Below, piece by piece: positions 25,921-35,386 of a stretch of DNA of 64,000 bases. The notes below the pieces were generated by a model. It was not told the DNA's origin and did no database searches. It was given only the letters and a program-made list of their open reading frames with translations. The stretch lies in the NCBI RefSeq assembly GCF_947501415.1, contig NZ_CANMVL010000012.1, forward strand, positions 1-64,000, in the 5' to 3' direction. The DNA comes from an uncultured Halomonas sp. (GTDB lineage Bacteria > Pseudomonadota > Gammaproteobacteria > Pseudomonadales > Halomonadaceae). Each line of letters opens with the position of its first letter. Position 1 is the stretch's first letter. The translations under genes were made by a program, and so were the position numbers.

Positions 25921-27144
25921 TCAGTTCTGGCGGTTTTCCGCGGCTCGACAGGCGGCCGCGGTAAACAGCACGTCGGTGGAGGAGTTCAGCGCGGTTTCGG
26001 TGGAGTCCTGCACCACGCTGATCACGAAGCCGATGGCGACGACCTGCATGGCCACATCGGTGGAGATGCCGAACAGGCTGGCGGCCATGGGAATCAGCAG
26101 CAGCGAGCCGCCGGCGACACCCGAGACGCCACAGGCAGCCAGTGCCGAGACCACGCACAGCAGCAGGGCCGTGGGGAAGTCGACGCTGATCCCCAGGGTA
26201 TTGGCCGCGGCCAGGGTGATCACCGAGATGGTGATCGCCGCGCCGGCCATGTTGACGGTAGCGCCCAGCGGGATGGAGATGGCGTAGGTGTCGGGGTCCA
26301 GGTCGAGACGTTCGCAGAGCGCCATATTGACCGGGATGTTCGCCGCCGAGCTGCGCGTGAAGAAGGCGGTGATGGCGCTGCCACGCAGGCAGGCGAAGAC
26401 CAGCGGGTAGGGGTTGCGACGGGTCTGCCAGAAGACGATCAGCGGGTTGGTCACCAGTGCCACGAACAGCATGCAGCCGACGATGACGCCCAGCAGCTGA
26501 CCATACTCGAGCAGGGCGCCCAGTCCCGCTTCGGCCAGGGTGTTGGCGACCAGGCCGAAGATGCCCAGGGGGGCGAAACGAATGACCACGCGAACGATGC
26601 CCGAGACCGCCTCGGAGAGGTCGTTGAGGGTGTTACGGGTGCTGTCGCTGGCGTGGCGAAGCATCAGGCCAAGGCCGATGGCCCAGGCCAGGATGGCGAT
26701 GAAGTTGGCCTCCATCAGTGCGCTGACAGGGTTGGCAACGGCGTTGAGCAGCAGGTTGCGCAGTATCTCGATGATGCCGCCCGGCGGATTGCCGCTGACT
26801 TCGGGCATATCGAGCGTCAGGGTGGTGGGGAAGGTGAAGCTTGCCACCACGGCGACCAGCGCCGCCACCAGGGTGCCGATCACATAGAGCAGCAGCACGC
26901 CGCGAATGTGGGTGGGTTGTCCCTTGCGATGACCGGCGATGGCGGCCGCCACCAGCACGAAGACCAGGGTCGGGGCCACGGCCTTGAGGGCCGAGACGAA
27001 CAGCTCGCCGAGCAGTGAAAACGAGAGCGCAAGCTCCGGAGAGAGGGAGGCGAGCAGGATGCCGCAGACGATTCCGATGGCAATCTGGGTGATCAGGCCC
27101 AGGCGCATCAGGGGGCCGAAGAGTGCTTTCAGGGTGGAAGTCAT
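25921..27144 (-). CDS. sstT: Na+/serine-threonine symporter
   Basis: Inner-membrane dicarboxylate/amino-acid:cation symporter family, 407 residues, about eight membrane spans plus hairpins. The SstT signature region [24 protein letters not shown] (with the SSAAN hairpin) and [20 protein letters not shown] are present. It imports serine and threonine with sodium, feeding the adjacent serine deaminase. The length and motifs fit E. coli SstT closely. Confidence 0.92.
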   Translation of the reverse strand: MTSTLKALFGPLMRLGLITQIAIGIVCGILLASLSPELALSFSLLGELFVSALKAVAPTLVFVLVAAAIAGHRKGQPTHIRGVLLLYVIGTLVAALVAVVASFTFPTTLTLDMPEVSGNPPGGIIEILRNLLLNAVANPVSALMEANFIAILAWAIGLGLMLRHASDSTRNTLNDLSEAVSGIVRVVIRFAPLGIFGLVANTLAEAGLGALLEYGQLLGVIVGCMLFVALVTNPLIVFWQTRRNPYPLVFACLRGSAITAFFTRSSAANIPVNMALCERLDLDPDTYAISIPLGATVNMAGAAITISVITLAAANTLGISVDFPTALLLCVVSALAACGVSGVAGGSLLLIPMAASLFGISTDVAMQVVAIGFVISVVQDSTETALNSSTDVLFTAAACRAAENRQN

Positions 27145-27316
27145 CGAGGGTCTCTCGGTGGTTGGAAGCGTGCTGGTTTGCCCTGGGGCCGGATCAGCGG
27201 CCCTGGGATGGCAGCCTGCCCCGGCGCGGTGGCGCCAGGGCAGGAGACGGTACTTCAGTCGCGGCCCAGGGCGTGGTTTGCCGTATAAACGCCGCGTATG
27301 TCAGCAGGGGTGGCCG

Positions 27317-28432
27317 TTATTTGCCGCGGTAGTAGCCCGGGGTGATGAACGGGGTCTTGCTGACGGTCATGGGCAGGCGCTTGCCACGCACCTCGGCGTA
27401 GACGGTGGTGCCTACCTCGGCATGGGCGATGGGCAGATACCCCATGGCCACCGGCTTGCCGACGCTGGGGCCGAAACCGCCGGAGGTCACGGTGCCGATG
27501 GTGTTGCCGTCGGCGTCGACCAGCGGGGCGCCTTCACGCACCGGAGCACGCCCCTCGCCGAGCAGACCGACCCGCTTGCGGGTGTGGTCCTTGGCCTCGA
27601 CCTGTTGGAGGATCGCCTCGGCACCCGGGAAACCGCCGGGGCGCTCGCCGTCGTTGCGGCGCGGCTTGGCGATGGCCCAGATCAGCCCGGCCTCAACCGG
27701 CAGGGTGGTGGTGTCGATATCGTGGCCGTAGAGGCACAGGCCGGCTTCCAGCCGCAGGGAGTCGCGGGCGCCGAGGCCGATCGCCTCGACTTCCGGTTCG
27801 GCCAGCAGGCGGCGAGTCAGGGCGTCGGTCTGGTCGGCGGGCATCGAGATCTCGTAACCGTCTTCACCGGTGTAGCCGCTGCGGCTGATCCAGACCGGAA
27901 TGCCGTCGATCTCGAAGTGGCCATGCTGCATGAAGACCAGCTCGGTGGCTGCGGGACAGAGGCGTTTCATTACCTCGGCGGTCTGCGGTCCCTGGATGGC
28001 GATCAGGCCGCGATCCAGCTCCTCGATCTCGTGCCCCGCGGGCAGGTTGTCGCGCAGGTGGGCGATATCCTGGTCGCGGCAGGCGGCATTGACCACCAGA
28101 TAGAGCTCGTCGCCGGTGTTGGCCACCATCAGGTCGTCTAGGATGCCGCCGGCGTCGTTGGTGAACATCGCATAGCGCTGCATGCCCTCGGGCAGGCCGA
28201 CGATATCCGAGGGGACCAGGGTCTCCAGTGCCTCGGCAGGGGCGGGGCCACGCAGCAGCAGCTGACCCATGTGCGAGACATCGAACAGCCCGCAGGCGGT
28301 GCGCGTGTGCTCATGCTCCTTCTTCACGCCCAGTGGATACTGCACCGGCATCTCGTAGCCGGCGAAAGGCACCAGCTTGGCGCCTAGCTCGACGTGCAGG
28401 TCATAGAGAGGGGTGCGCTTCAGCTCGCTCAT
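27317..28432 (-). CDS. gcvT: glycine cleavage system aminomethyltransferase (T protein)
   Basis: Transfers the methylene group of the aminomethyl-lipoyl H protein to tetrahydrofolate. The 371-residue protein starts with the GcvT pattern (TPLYDLHVELGAKLVPFAGYEMPVQY in blocks), followed by GLFDVSHMGQ. The folate-site Asp is in the NDAGGILDDLMV region, and SRSGYTGEDGYEI and GLGARDSLRLEAGLCLYGHDI follow. GGAGG sits 6 bases before the ATG. gcvH and gcvP are not in the window. Two identical-core palindromes lie upstream and are probably its operators. Confidence 0.95.
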   Translation of the reverse strand: MSELKRTPLYDLHVELGAKLVPFAGYEMPVQYPLGVKKEHEHTRTACGLFDVSHMGQLLLRGPAPAEALETLVPSDIVGLPEGMQRYAMFTNDAGGILDDLMVANTGDELYLVVNAACRDQDIAHLRDNLPAGHEIEELDRGLIAIQGPQTAEVMKRLCPAATELVFMQHGHFEIDGIPVWISRSGYTGEDGYEISMPADQTDALTRRLLAEPEVEAIGLGARDSLRLEAGLCLYGHDIDTTTLPVEAGLIWAIAKPRRNDGERPGGFPGAEAILQQVEAKDHTRKRVGLLGEGRAPVREGAPLVDADGNTIGTVTSGGFGPSVGKPVAMGYLPIAHAEVGTTVYAEVRGKRLPMTVSKTPFITPGYYRGK

Positions 28433-28516
28433 GGGGGCCTCCGATAACAGGAAATAACGAAGCGGGGTGCCTCAAGGATAGCGGCAACCGGATAGCATAG
28501 CGCCTAGAGTAGACGA

Positions 28517-28534
28517 TGTTTCCTATTGGAAACA
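28517..28534. promoter_or_regulatory. operator-like palindrome TGTTTCC-N4-GGAAACA (proximal)
   Basis: A perfect 18-bp inverted repeat, TGTTTCCTATTGGAAACA, located 85 bases upstream of the gcvT start. The same core recurs at 28763-28779. A shared, exact core including the central TATT argues for a specific DNA-binding protein. I searched this leader for glycine-riboswitch features and saw none. Confidence 0.6.
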
Positions 28535-28670
28535 ATGGGCGGTGAAAAGAATCCCGGCCCGGATGGGAGCGAAAGGGATGTCATGGGGACTTGCACCGAC
28601 ATGGGTCAGCTCTAAGGGGTGAGTGGTTGGCTTGGGGCAGGCGCAGGCGCCAGTTACCCAGTTGGGGTGG

Positions 28671-28732
28671 CGAAGGGTGGTGAGGGGTGTTGAGGAGTGA
28701 CGAGGGATGGCGAAGGGTGACGAGTGGTAGCG
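28671..28732. repeat. purine-rich imperfect tandem repeats in the gcvT leader
   Basis: The + strand reads as drifting copies of GGCGAAGGGT, GGTGAGGGGT and GTGACGAGGG for about 60 bp. The 381-bp gap between gcvT and the YdhR-like gene (28433-28813) holds only this low-complexity stretch and the two TTTCC-N4-GGAAA palindromes; frames that run through it lack start signals. Confidence 0.4.
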
Positions 28733-28762
28733 GTAAGTGCAGGGGGCCTGGCGATGGCCTGG

Positions 28763-28779
28763 TTTTCCTATTGGAAACA
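28763..28779. promoter_or_regulatory. operator-like palindrome TTTCC-N4-GGAAA (distal)
   Basis: TTTTCCTATTGGAAACA shares 16 of 17 positions with the proximal site, including the central TATT. The two centres are 245 bp apart, both inside the gap upstream of gcvT. Such spacing would permit repression by DNA looping, but that is inference. Confidence 0.55.
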
Positions 28780-28813
28780 GCCCGACCCCGGGCTGCTTCC
28801 ACACCTCCGGCAC

Positions 28814-29122
28814 TCAGCTCTCTATGGGTCCACCGTTGATGGCGGATAGTGCCTCGTTGGCCTCGAGGACCTGCGCCTCGATGCCGGTCACCCCCATGCC
28901 CTCCAGGCGCGCGGTATGCATCTGCCGATAGGCCTCGGCGTCCCTGCGGGTGGCGAAGAGGTAGACGCCGCCGGCGCGTCCGGCCTGCTCGTCCTCTGTC
29001 CAGATCTTCCAGATCAGGCCGGGTTCGTCGTTGATGGATCTGGCCAGTGGCGTCATGGCCTTTACCATCGCCTCGCCGAAGGGACCGTCGAAAGGGAAGT
29101 GTACCTGCAGAATTACGGCCAT
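28814..29122 (-). CDS. YdhR-family putative monooxygenase
   Basis: A 102-residue dimeric alpha/beta-barrel protein closely matching E. coli YdhR in length and pattern: LQVHFPFDGPFGEAM, PLARSINDEPGLIWKIWTE (in two blocks), AGGVYLFATRRDAEAY and a C-terminal NEALSAIN. YdhR is assigned to small aromatic-substrate monooxygenases by structure, but its substrate is unknown. AAAGGAGG precedes the ATG. It may be co-transcribed with nothing; gcvT begins 381 bp downstream. Confidence 0.82.
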   Translation of the reverse strand: MAVILQVHFPFDGPFGEAMVKAMTPLARSINDEPGLIWKIWTEDEQAGRAGGVYLFATRRDAEAYRQMHTARLEGMGVTGIEAQVLEANEALSAINGGPIES

Positions 29123-29181
29123 CTGTGGCCTCCTTTCGGTTGGGAGTAGAGGGGTGCTGGCTGCTGGAGTCGTGACGTGGC

Positions 29182-29424
29182 TCAGACGAACTCGGGGTCG
29201 TCGGTGCGAAAGATCGCCTCCTCCTCGCCGGGCAGTGTCACCGAGAACTCGCCGCCTCCCAGGTAGTTGACCGGGTGGCCTTCGCGGGTGCGCAGGCTGG
29301 GTGGACCGCTGACCGGGCCGGCGTGGGTCAGCTCGCCGAGTTCCTTGACGCTGACCTGGATGTCGATCATCACCTCACGGCCCTGTTCGTCGAAGGCCAT
29401 GATGGTGCGCTCGTGCTCGCTCAT
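29182..29424 (-). CDS. small conserved-looking hypothetical protein
   Basis: An 80-residue soluble protein beginning MSEHERTIMAFDEQGREVMIDI and ending in an acidic tail (IFRTDDPEFV). It is mostly beta-like, acidic, without signal peptide or cysteine. GGAG lies 8 bases before ATG 29424; a longer in-frame start at 29493 overlaps the terminator hairpin and is rejected. I do not recognise a family. Confidence 0.55.
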   Translation of the reverse strand: MSEHERTIMAFDEQGREVMIDIQVSVKELGELTHAGPVSGPPSLRTREGHPVNYLGGGEFSVTLPGEEEAIFRTDDPEFV

Positions 29425-29499
29425 GGGACTATCTCCGGCAGGTGGGATGGCAATCAGTATCGACATTTTTGACGCCCGTGGCGAGTGACACAACGCAGC

Positions 29500-29523
29500 G
29501 GGGCCTGCGCAAAGGCAGGCCCC
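29500..29523. terminator. terminator hairpin downstream of icd
   Basis: GGGGCCTGC (29500-29508) pairs perfectly with GCAGGCCCC (29515-29523) around GCAAAG. It lies 41 bases past the icd stop on the minus strand. The T-tract is poor on both strands, so efficiency is uncertain. Confidence 0.55.
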
Positions 29524-29563
29524 GGGTTGGTCAAGCGCGGAGTCGAGCGGTGATGTCAGGCGC

Positions 29564-31297
29564 TCAGAGCCGGCTGGCCACGGCGTCGAGGAAGCCCTGC
29601 ATATCGACCAGGGTCTCGTTTGCCGGGTCGCTGGTCTTGCCCTTGAGGTCGCCGGTAATGAAGCCGGCGTCGACGGTGTCGATCAGCGCTTCCTTGAGGC
29701 GTTGGGCGTACTCCACCAGCGCGGCGTTCGCTTCACGTTCGCCCAGGGTCTCCAGGGCGTTGGCCACGGCGAACAGCAGAGCGGAGGAGTTGAAGTGAGC
29801 CTCCTTGCCATCGGTCTCCAGGTACTTGAGGTAGAGATCGTGGGCCGTGCCATGGGGCGCTTCGAACAGCATGGTGCCGTCCTTGCTCTCGATGATCGAG
29901 CTGGCGGTGGCCAGGCTGCCACCCAGGGCGGCGGAGATATCCGAGAAGATATCGCCGTCCAGGTTCTGCGCCGGGTAGAGGGCGTTGCGGGGCGGATCGG
30001 TGATCATCTTGGTCAGCTGGCTGGAGGGCCGCATGATCATGAACGAGGGCGGCGCGGTGTCGTTTTCGGCCAGCTTGCGGCGCACGTCGGTGATCACGGT
30101 GCTGAACACCTCGTCGTACTCCATGTACTCGCGCTTGAGGCCGAAGTAGACCTCCTTGTTCTTGCGCGAGGCATCGCGGAACACCTGCAGCACCCAGTCC
30201 CTGATCGCCACATGGTCGTTTGACATCAACAGGATCGGATCGCCCTTCTTGATGTGGCGGGCGTGCTTCTCCTCGCCGTCGACGATCACCTTGAGGATAC
30301 CGTCCTCGTCGGCGGGGGCGTTGAAGCTGCCGTACTGGTCGCCGCCACCGGCGCTCATGCGCGAGATGGAGACCTGGGCCTTGCGGTCGGGAATGCCGAA
30401 CTGCTTGAGCTGCTCGACCAGCTTGTAGAGCTTGCGCCCGGTGTTGTTGTCGGGCACGCCCCAGATGGCCCGCTCGGGCGGGTTGGCAACCAGGCGTGCG
30501 GCCTGGGCGTCGATCAGCTCATAGAAGTAACTGAGCCCCAGGGCCTCGGCCTGCTCGCGGTAGTGCTCTTCGAAGATGGTCTCGATGGCGGCACGCATCA
30601 CGCCATCATAACCGGCGATGACGGTGTCCTTGAGGCCGAGATAGATATCACGTTTCTCGTCGATGGCGCGCTGGAAGAAGCGGTGTGCCCAGGCCCTGAC
30701 CTTCTCCAGGTCATTGGTCGCCAGCAGCCAGGGGTCACCCTTCTGCACCTCGCGACGGTGGAGTTCCACCGGGTTACCGCTGGACCCCACGAACATCAGC
30801 TTGACCACGCCGGTGTCGCGGGAGAGCTCGTTGAAGCTGTCCTTGATGCCGCCGGTATCCATGGTCTCGACCACGATATCGCGGCCGACCCACTCGGGGC
30901 GCTTGACCAGCAGGTTGCGGAACTGGATGTCCTCGCGGGTGATGTTGCCGCCGATGCCCTTGCGGATGGCGCCGTTGGGGGACTTGGTGGCCAGCGGATG
31001 CAGTCGGCTGCTGTCGATGTCCGGGTGCTTGGCGAGTAGCTCACCGAGCTGCGCGCGGTTGACCGTCATGCCGGCATTCTTGATGCCTACACCGTAATGC
31101 TTGAGTGCCTCCACGGCATCGATCACCACCTGACCATTGGTCACCAGGCGGTTCTCGGCGGAGAGGTCGATCTCGACGAGGGGGATCTCTAGCCGGGAGG
31201 TCACGAAGGTGTCGAGAATCTTCTCGAAGGCTACCTGAGCCATCTCGTCACCGTGGAGAATGACCAGGGGGGCCTCGACTTTGATCTTGCTGCTCAT
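29564..31297 (-). CDS. NADP-type isocitrate dehydrogenase with internally repeated domain
   Basis: A 577-residue member of the isocitrate/isopropylmalate dehydrogenase family. The C-terminal part holds the metal and cofactor region (NLDGDIFSDISAALGG, about 445-460, and EAPHGTAHDLY, about 479-489). Unlike the 410-420-residue homodimeric enzymes it contains two versions of one module: KGDPWLLATNDLEKVRAW..DIYLGLKDTVIAGYDGV (about 187-235) and KGDPILLMSNDHVAIRDW..EVYFGLKREYMEYDEV (about 352-397). The module resembles the segment of eukaryotic-type NADP-IDH that precedes the active-site Lys/Asp. It is a single-gene unit, divergent from the FAD oxidoreductase. Confidence 0.85.
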   Translation of the reverse strand: MSSKIKVEAPLVILHGDEMAQVAFEKILDTFVTSRLEIPLVEIDLSAENRLVTNGQVVIDAVEALKHYGVGIKNAGMTVNRAQLGELLAKHPDIDSSRLHPLATKSPNGAIRKGIGGNITREDIQFRNLLVKRPEWVGRDIVVETMDTGGIKDSFNELSRDTGVVKLMFVGSSGNPVELHRREVQKGDPWLLATNDLEKVRAWAHRFFQRAIDEKRDIYLGLKDTVIAGYDGVMRAAIETIFEEHYREQAEALGLSYFYELIDAQAARLVANPPERAIWGVPDNNTGRKLYKLVEQLKQFGIPDRKAQVSISRMSAGGGDQYGSFNAPADEDGILKVIVDGEEKHARHIKKGDPILLMSNDHVAIRDWVLQVFRDASRKNKEVYFGLKREYMEYDEVFSTVITDVRRKLAENDTAPPSFMIMRPSSQLTKMITDPPRNALYPAQNLDGDIFSDISAALGGSLATASSIIESKDGTMLFEAPHGTAHDLYLKYLETDGKEAHFNSSALLFAVANALETLGEREANAALVEYAQRLKEALIDTVDAGFITGDLKGKTSDPANETLVDMQGFLDAVASRL

Positions 31298-31494
31298 CGC
31301 CTCGTCTCATTTTACGTACAGAAGGGTATATAGGGTACGCCGGAAGGTCCGATGGTGCCATGCCTCCAAGGGGAGAGGCAGGGTTATCGTGGATGGCAAC
31401 ACCGTTCAAGTTGTCCCCGACGACTCGCGATGTGTCAGTTGGCTAGCTACCTTGCTTTTACGCATCGAATCCGCTGCATAGACGGTGATACCCC

Positions 31495-32721
31495 ATGGAT
31501 CTCAAGAGCGGTTACCCCTTCTGGGCCGTCAAGAATGGCCTAATGCAAGCCTTCCCCAAGCTGACACGCGAGGTGTCCTGTGACGTGGTGGTAGTCGGAG
31601 GGGGCATTACCGGTGCCCTGATCGCCCATGAGCTTGGCTGTCACGGGCATGATGTCGTGGTAGTCGAGCGACGCGATATCGGCTGGGGGAGCTCGGCGGC
31701 CAGTACCGCCCTGCTGCAGTACGAGATCGATACGCACCTGACTGAGCTCTCCGAGATAGTGGGCGAAGCCGAGGCCGTGAAGGCATACCGGGGCTGTGCT
31801 CAGGCCATCCGGGACATCGAGACGCTGGCCAGGGAAGTGGGTGATGTGGATTTCGACAGGCAGCAGAGTCTCTACTACGCCAGTGAAGAGGAGGATGTCT
31901 CTAGCCTGCGCCGGGAGTTCGAGCTACGCAGACAGCACGGGTTCAATGCCGACTGGCTGGAGCGCGATGATATCAGGGCCCGGTTCGGCTTCGAGGCGCC
32001 CTGTGCCATCCTGACCCCGCTGGCAGCCCGTCTGGACCCATACCGCATGGCCTATCATCTGTTCGCCCGGCTGCTGGCAGGCGGCGGCCGTGTATTCGAT
32101 CGCACCGAGATCGTCGATATCCGCCCCGGCGAGGCACGGGTCACCCTGACTACTACCGATGCCATATCCCTGCACTGCAGACACCTGGTCATGGCGGCCG
32201 GCTACGAGTCCCAGCCCTGGATCGACCAGCAGGTAGCTAGCAACCGCAGCAGCTATGCCTTCGTCACCGACCCTATCGCGCCTGAGACGCTGGGGTCGCT
32301 GGCCTCCACCATGATCTGGGAGTCGGCCCGTCCCTATCTGTATTTGCGCAGCACCGGGGACGGACGCCTGATGGTTGGGGGAGAGGATGACGACGTCGAT
32401 ATTCCTTCCCGACGTGATCAGAAGGTGGGTGAGAAGGCCGAGATCCTGGTCAAGCAGGTAAAGGCCCTGTTCCCCGACCTCTCGATCAACCCCACCTTCT
32501 CCTGGGGAGGCACCTTTGCCGAGACCGATGACGGCCTGCCTTTCTTCGGCCCCCATGAGCAGTATGGTCCCCGCGTGCACTTCGCCATGGCCTACGGTGG
32601 TAACGGCATCAGCTACAGCATGCTGGGGGCCGGGTTGTTGCGTGCCCTGATAGAGGAGCGCAGCCACCCGCTGTCCGAGCTCTTCTCGTTTTCCCGAGGA
32701 CGCCACGGGGCGGGGGGCTGA
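31495..32721 (+). CDS. FAD-dependent amine/amino-acid oxidoreductase (DAO family)
   Basis: A 408-residue flavoprotein of the D-amino-acid oxidase/glycine oxidase class. The FAD-binding motif VVVVGGGITGALIAHEL is at about residues 30-46, followed by VVVVERRDIGWGSSAAST, where GSS(A/G)A matches the family. The C-terminal FAETDDGLPFFGP and MAYGGNGISYSMLGA close the FAD site. Relatives oxidise gamma-glutamylputrescine, sarcosine or glycine. It has no regulator or pathway partner beside it, so the substrate is open. It is cytoplasmic and stands alone between the isocitrate dehydrogenase and the antiporter. Confidence 0.78.
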   Translation: MDLKSGYPFWAVKNGLMQAFPKLTREVSCDVVVVGGGITGALIAHELGCHGHDVVVVERRDIGWGSSAASTALLQYEIDTHLTELSEIVGEAEAVKAYRGCAQAIRDIETLAREVGDVDFDRQQSLYYASEEEDVSSLRREFELRRQHGFNADWLERDDIRARFGFEAPCAILTPLAARLDPYRMAYHLFARLLAGGGRVFDRTEIVDIRPGEARVTLTTTDAISLHCRHLVMAAGYESQPWIDQQVASNRSSYAFVTDPIAPETLGSLASTMIWESARPYLYLRSTGDGRLMVGGEDDDVDIPSRRDQKVGEKAEILVKQVKALFPDLSINPTFSWGGTFAETDDGLPFFGPHEQYGPRVHFAMAYGGNGISYSMLGAGLLRALIEERSHPLSELFSFSRGRHGAGG

Positions 32722-32756
32722 GCCTTTATTCTGGCGGCTGGCGAGGCTTACCGGCA

Positions 32757-34061
32757 TCAGTCGCACCTTGTGCGCACTCGCTGGCGAAGCCGCTCTCGAA
32801 GCGCCATGACGGGGGTGGCCATCACGCCATGCACACAGATCGAGAGCGTCACCGCAAAGGCGCAGGTCGCCCATAGCAGCTCGGCGTCCTGAAAGTCGCC
32901 GTTATGCAGCGCATAAGCGAGATAGTAGAGGCAGCCGATACCGCGAATGCCGAAGAAGCTGGCGACCAGGCGGTCAAGGAAGGGTAGCCTTCGGCTACCC
33001 AATGTCGCCACAAGGCCGGCCAGCGGGCGTATCACGAAGATCAGCAGCACGCCGAGCAGCGCGGCCTCCCAGGTGAGCGGAGCTAGCACCCCGCCGGCGA
33101 TGGCACCGCCCAGAGCGATCAGGATGCCGGTCATCAGCAGCTGCTCCGACTGCTCGGCGAAGGTGTGCAGCGACCTGTGGGTCTGGTGCGTCCGTTCGCG
33201 ATGCTTGATGGTCAGCGCCCCGATGAAGACGGCCAGGAAGCCGTAACCACCGATGGCCTCGGTCAGACCGTAGAGCAGCAGCGTACCCGCCAGCGCTCCG
33301 GTTCCGGCCTTCATCCTCTGCTGTTCGGTCTCGACCGGAAGCCGCAGCAGGATGGCAGCGAGCAACCAGCCGATGGCGGCTCCTGCTCCGGCTCCCACGA
33401 CGATCTTGTAGAGCACATCGACGAACAGCCACTGCATCAGCCAGCCGGATGGCGCCACCCCCTCGGCGAGCATCAGCAGGGCGAGATAGGTGAAGGGGAA
33501 GGCGAGGGCGTCGTTCAGGCCGGCCTCGGAGGTCAGAGTGAAGCGCAGTTCATCCTCGCTCTGGCGAGGATCGATATCCTTATCCAGCGCCTCTCCTGGC
33601 TCGTCGACCTGCACGTCCGAGGCCAGCACCGGGTCGGTGGGGGCGAGCACGGCGCCGAGCAGCACGGCGGCGGCGGGGGCCAGGCCGAGCATCCCCCAGC
33701 CCAGCAGGGCCACGCCCAGGATCGACAACGGCATGCAGATGCCCAGCAGGCGCCAGGTGGAGCTCCAGGTGCGCAGGCTCGGCAGGCGATCGATCTTCAG
33801 CCCCACGCCCATCAGCGAGATGATCACTCCGGCTTCGGTCAGGTGTAGCGCCAGGCTGCCGTGTCGCTCGGGATCCGGTGGGGTCAGGCCAAGGGGCAGG
33901 GCGAAGGCGAGATACCCCAGGGCCAGAGGGATGATCGGAAAGGAGAAGGGAGCATCGCGGAAGCGCTGGAGCAGCGTCGCCAGCGCCAGTACGCCCAGGC
34001 CCACCACCACGACCACCAGGTCGTACTCGCCCAGTACCTTGAGCGTACTCGTCAGTTCCAT
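32757..34061 (-). CDS. cation:proton antiporter, NhaP/CPA1-like
   Basis: A 434-residue polytopic membrane protein with about 12 segments. The conserved ion-site region LGAVLAPTDPVLASDVQV (about residues 137-154) and the nearby SEAGLNDALAFPF (about 184-196) with the ND pair are typical of CPA1 Na+/H+ antiporters. FFGIRGIGCLYYLAYAL near the C-terminus is another family landmark. It would expel sodium or potassium in exchange for protons, consistent with a halophile. Confidence 0.85.
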   Translation of the reverse strand: MELTSTLKVLGEYDLVVVVVGLGVLALATLLQRFRDAPFSFPIIPLALGYLAFALPLGLTPPDPERHGSLALHLTEAGVIISLMGVGLKIDRLPSLRTWSSTWRLLGICMPLSILGVALLGWGMLGLAPAAAVLLGAVLAPTDPVLASDVQVDEPGEALDKDIDPRQSEDELRFTLTSEAGLNDALAFPFTYLALLMLAEGVAPSGWLMQWLFVDVLYKIVVGAGAGAAIGWLLAAILLRLPVETEQQRMKAGTGALAGTLLLYGLTEAIGGYGFLAVFIGALTIKHRERTHQTHRSLHTFAEQSEQLLMTGILIALGGAIAGGVLAPLTWEAALLGVLLIFVIRPLAGLVATLGSRRLPFLDRLVASFFGIRGIGCLYYLAYALHNGDFQDAELLWATCAFAVTLSICVHGVMATPVMALRERLRQRVRTRCD

Positions 34062-34117
34062 AGGAGGTCTCCCGATGTCGGTGAGCGTGATCGAAACGGT
34101 GTGGCAGCCGGGCCAGG

Positions 34118-35386
34118 CTAGCCGGCGCTGTTCGCAGTCTCAAGGCGATCGCTGCCGGCCCAGCGCTCGTCCGGGTGGACCTCGTTGGCCGGCAGTACCG
34201 GGTCGTAGCCGTCGCGGCGCAGCGCCTCGATCACCTCGTGGGTGTGGTCGCTGCCCAGGGTTTCCAGGGTGGCCTCCACCTCGGTGGCGCGCAGCGAGAG
34301 GTCGGTAAAGGTGCGATGGTGGGCGATATGGATGACGTTGGCGTGCTGCTCGGCAAGCTGCCGGGTCAGCTCGGCCAGGGCGCCGGGTACGTCGGGAATC
34401 GCCACACGCACGCGCACGATTCGTCCGGTGCGCACCAGGCCGCGCTGAATCACCGAGGAGAGCGCCAGCATGTCGATATTGCCGCCGCACAGCACCAGTC
34501 CCACCTTGCGTCCACGGTAACGCTCGGGGTCGGAGAGCACGGCGGCCAGGCCGGCGGCGCCGGCGCCCTCGGCCACGCTCTTCTCGATCTCCAGCAGCAG
34601 CAGGATGGCGCGCTCGATCTCCGGTTCGTCCACCAGCACGATGTCGCGCACCCGCTCGCGCACGATGGGCAGGGTCAGCCTGCCGGGCTGCTTGACCGCA
34701 ATGCCCTCGGCCAGGGTGGCCAGGCCGCAGTTGATCTCCTCTCCGGCCAGCGCCTGTTGCATGGCGGGGAAGCGCTGGGTCTGCACGCCCACGATCTCGA
34801 TGCCGGGCTTGAGCTCGGTGGCGGCGATGGCATTGCCACTGATCAGTCCGCCGCCGCCGATGGGAATCACCAGGGTGTCGAGGTCCGGGGCGTCCTCGAG
34901 CATCTCCAGAGCGATGGTGCCCTGGCCGGCGATGATGCGTTCGTCGTCGTAGGGGTGCACGAAGACCAGGTCACGTTCGGCGGCCAGGCGGTGAGCATAT
35001 TCGCCGGCCTCGGCCACTCCTTCGCCCTCGAGATGAACTTCCGCCCCGAGCTTGCGGGTGTTGTGCACCTTGAGGTTAGGCGTATGGCGAGGCATGACGA
35101 TGGTGGCACGGATGCCCAGGCGTGCCGCGTGGTAGGCCACCGCCTGGGCGTGGTTGCCGGCGGACATGGCGATGACGCCGCGCTGTCGCTCCTGCTGGCT
35201 TAGCGTCAGCAGGTGGTTGAGTGCGCCGCGCTCCTTGAAGGCGGCGGTGAACTGATGGTTCTCGAACTTGATGTAGAGCTCGCAGCCGGCGATGCGGGAC
35301 AGGGTATGCGAGAGCAGGCAGGGGGTACGCTCCACGCTGCCACGGATGCGTTCGGCGGCGGTGCGAATATCATCGAGAGTGACGCT
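34118..35386 (-). CDS. ilvA: threonine ammonia-lyase with C-terminal ACT domain
   Basis: PLP enzyme that deaminates threonine to 2-oxobutyrate, the entry to isoleucine synthesis. The Schiff-base Lys is in FKERGALNHLL (about residues 57-67), with SAGNHAQAVAYHA and the glycine loop PIGGGGLISG. A single ACT-type domain (about 330-405; VAIPDVPGALAELTRQLAEQ) makes this the medium form. The start at 35386 follows an AGGAG; a further upstream ATG at 35425 lacks a site. No other ilv gene is adjacent. It diverges from the TerB-like gene. Confidence 0.87.
   Translation of the reverse strand, partial: SVTLDDIRTAAERIRGSVERTPCLLSHTLSRIAGCELYIKFENHQFTAAFKERGALNHLLTLSQQERQRGVIAMSAGNHAQAVAYHAARLGIRATIVMPRHTPNLKVHNTRKLGAEVHLEGEGVAEAGEYAHRLAAERDLVFVHPYDDERIIAGQGTIALEMLEDAPDLDTLVIPIGGGGLISGNAIAATELKPGIEIVGVQTQRFPAMQQALAGEEINCGLATLAEGIAVKQPGRLTLPIVRERVRDIVLVDEPEIERAILLLLEIEKSVAEGAGAAGLAAVLSDPERYRGRKVGLVLCGGNIDMLALSSVIQRGLVRTGRIVRVRVAIPDVPGALAELTRQLAEQHANVIHIAHHRTFTDLSLRATEVEATLETLGSDHTHEVIEALRRDGYDPVLPANEVHPDERWAGSDRLETANSAG

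Noticed and set aside
28433..28813. Glycine riboswitch upstream of gcvT
   Set aside because: None of the conserved riboswitch core blocks is visible; the gap is explained by two palindromes and a low-complexity stretch.
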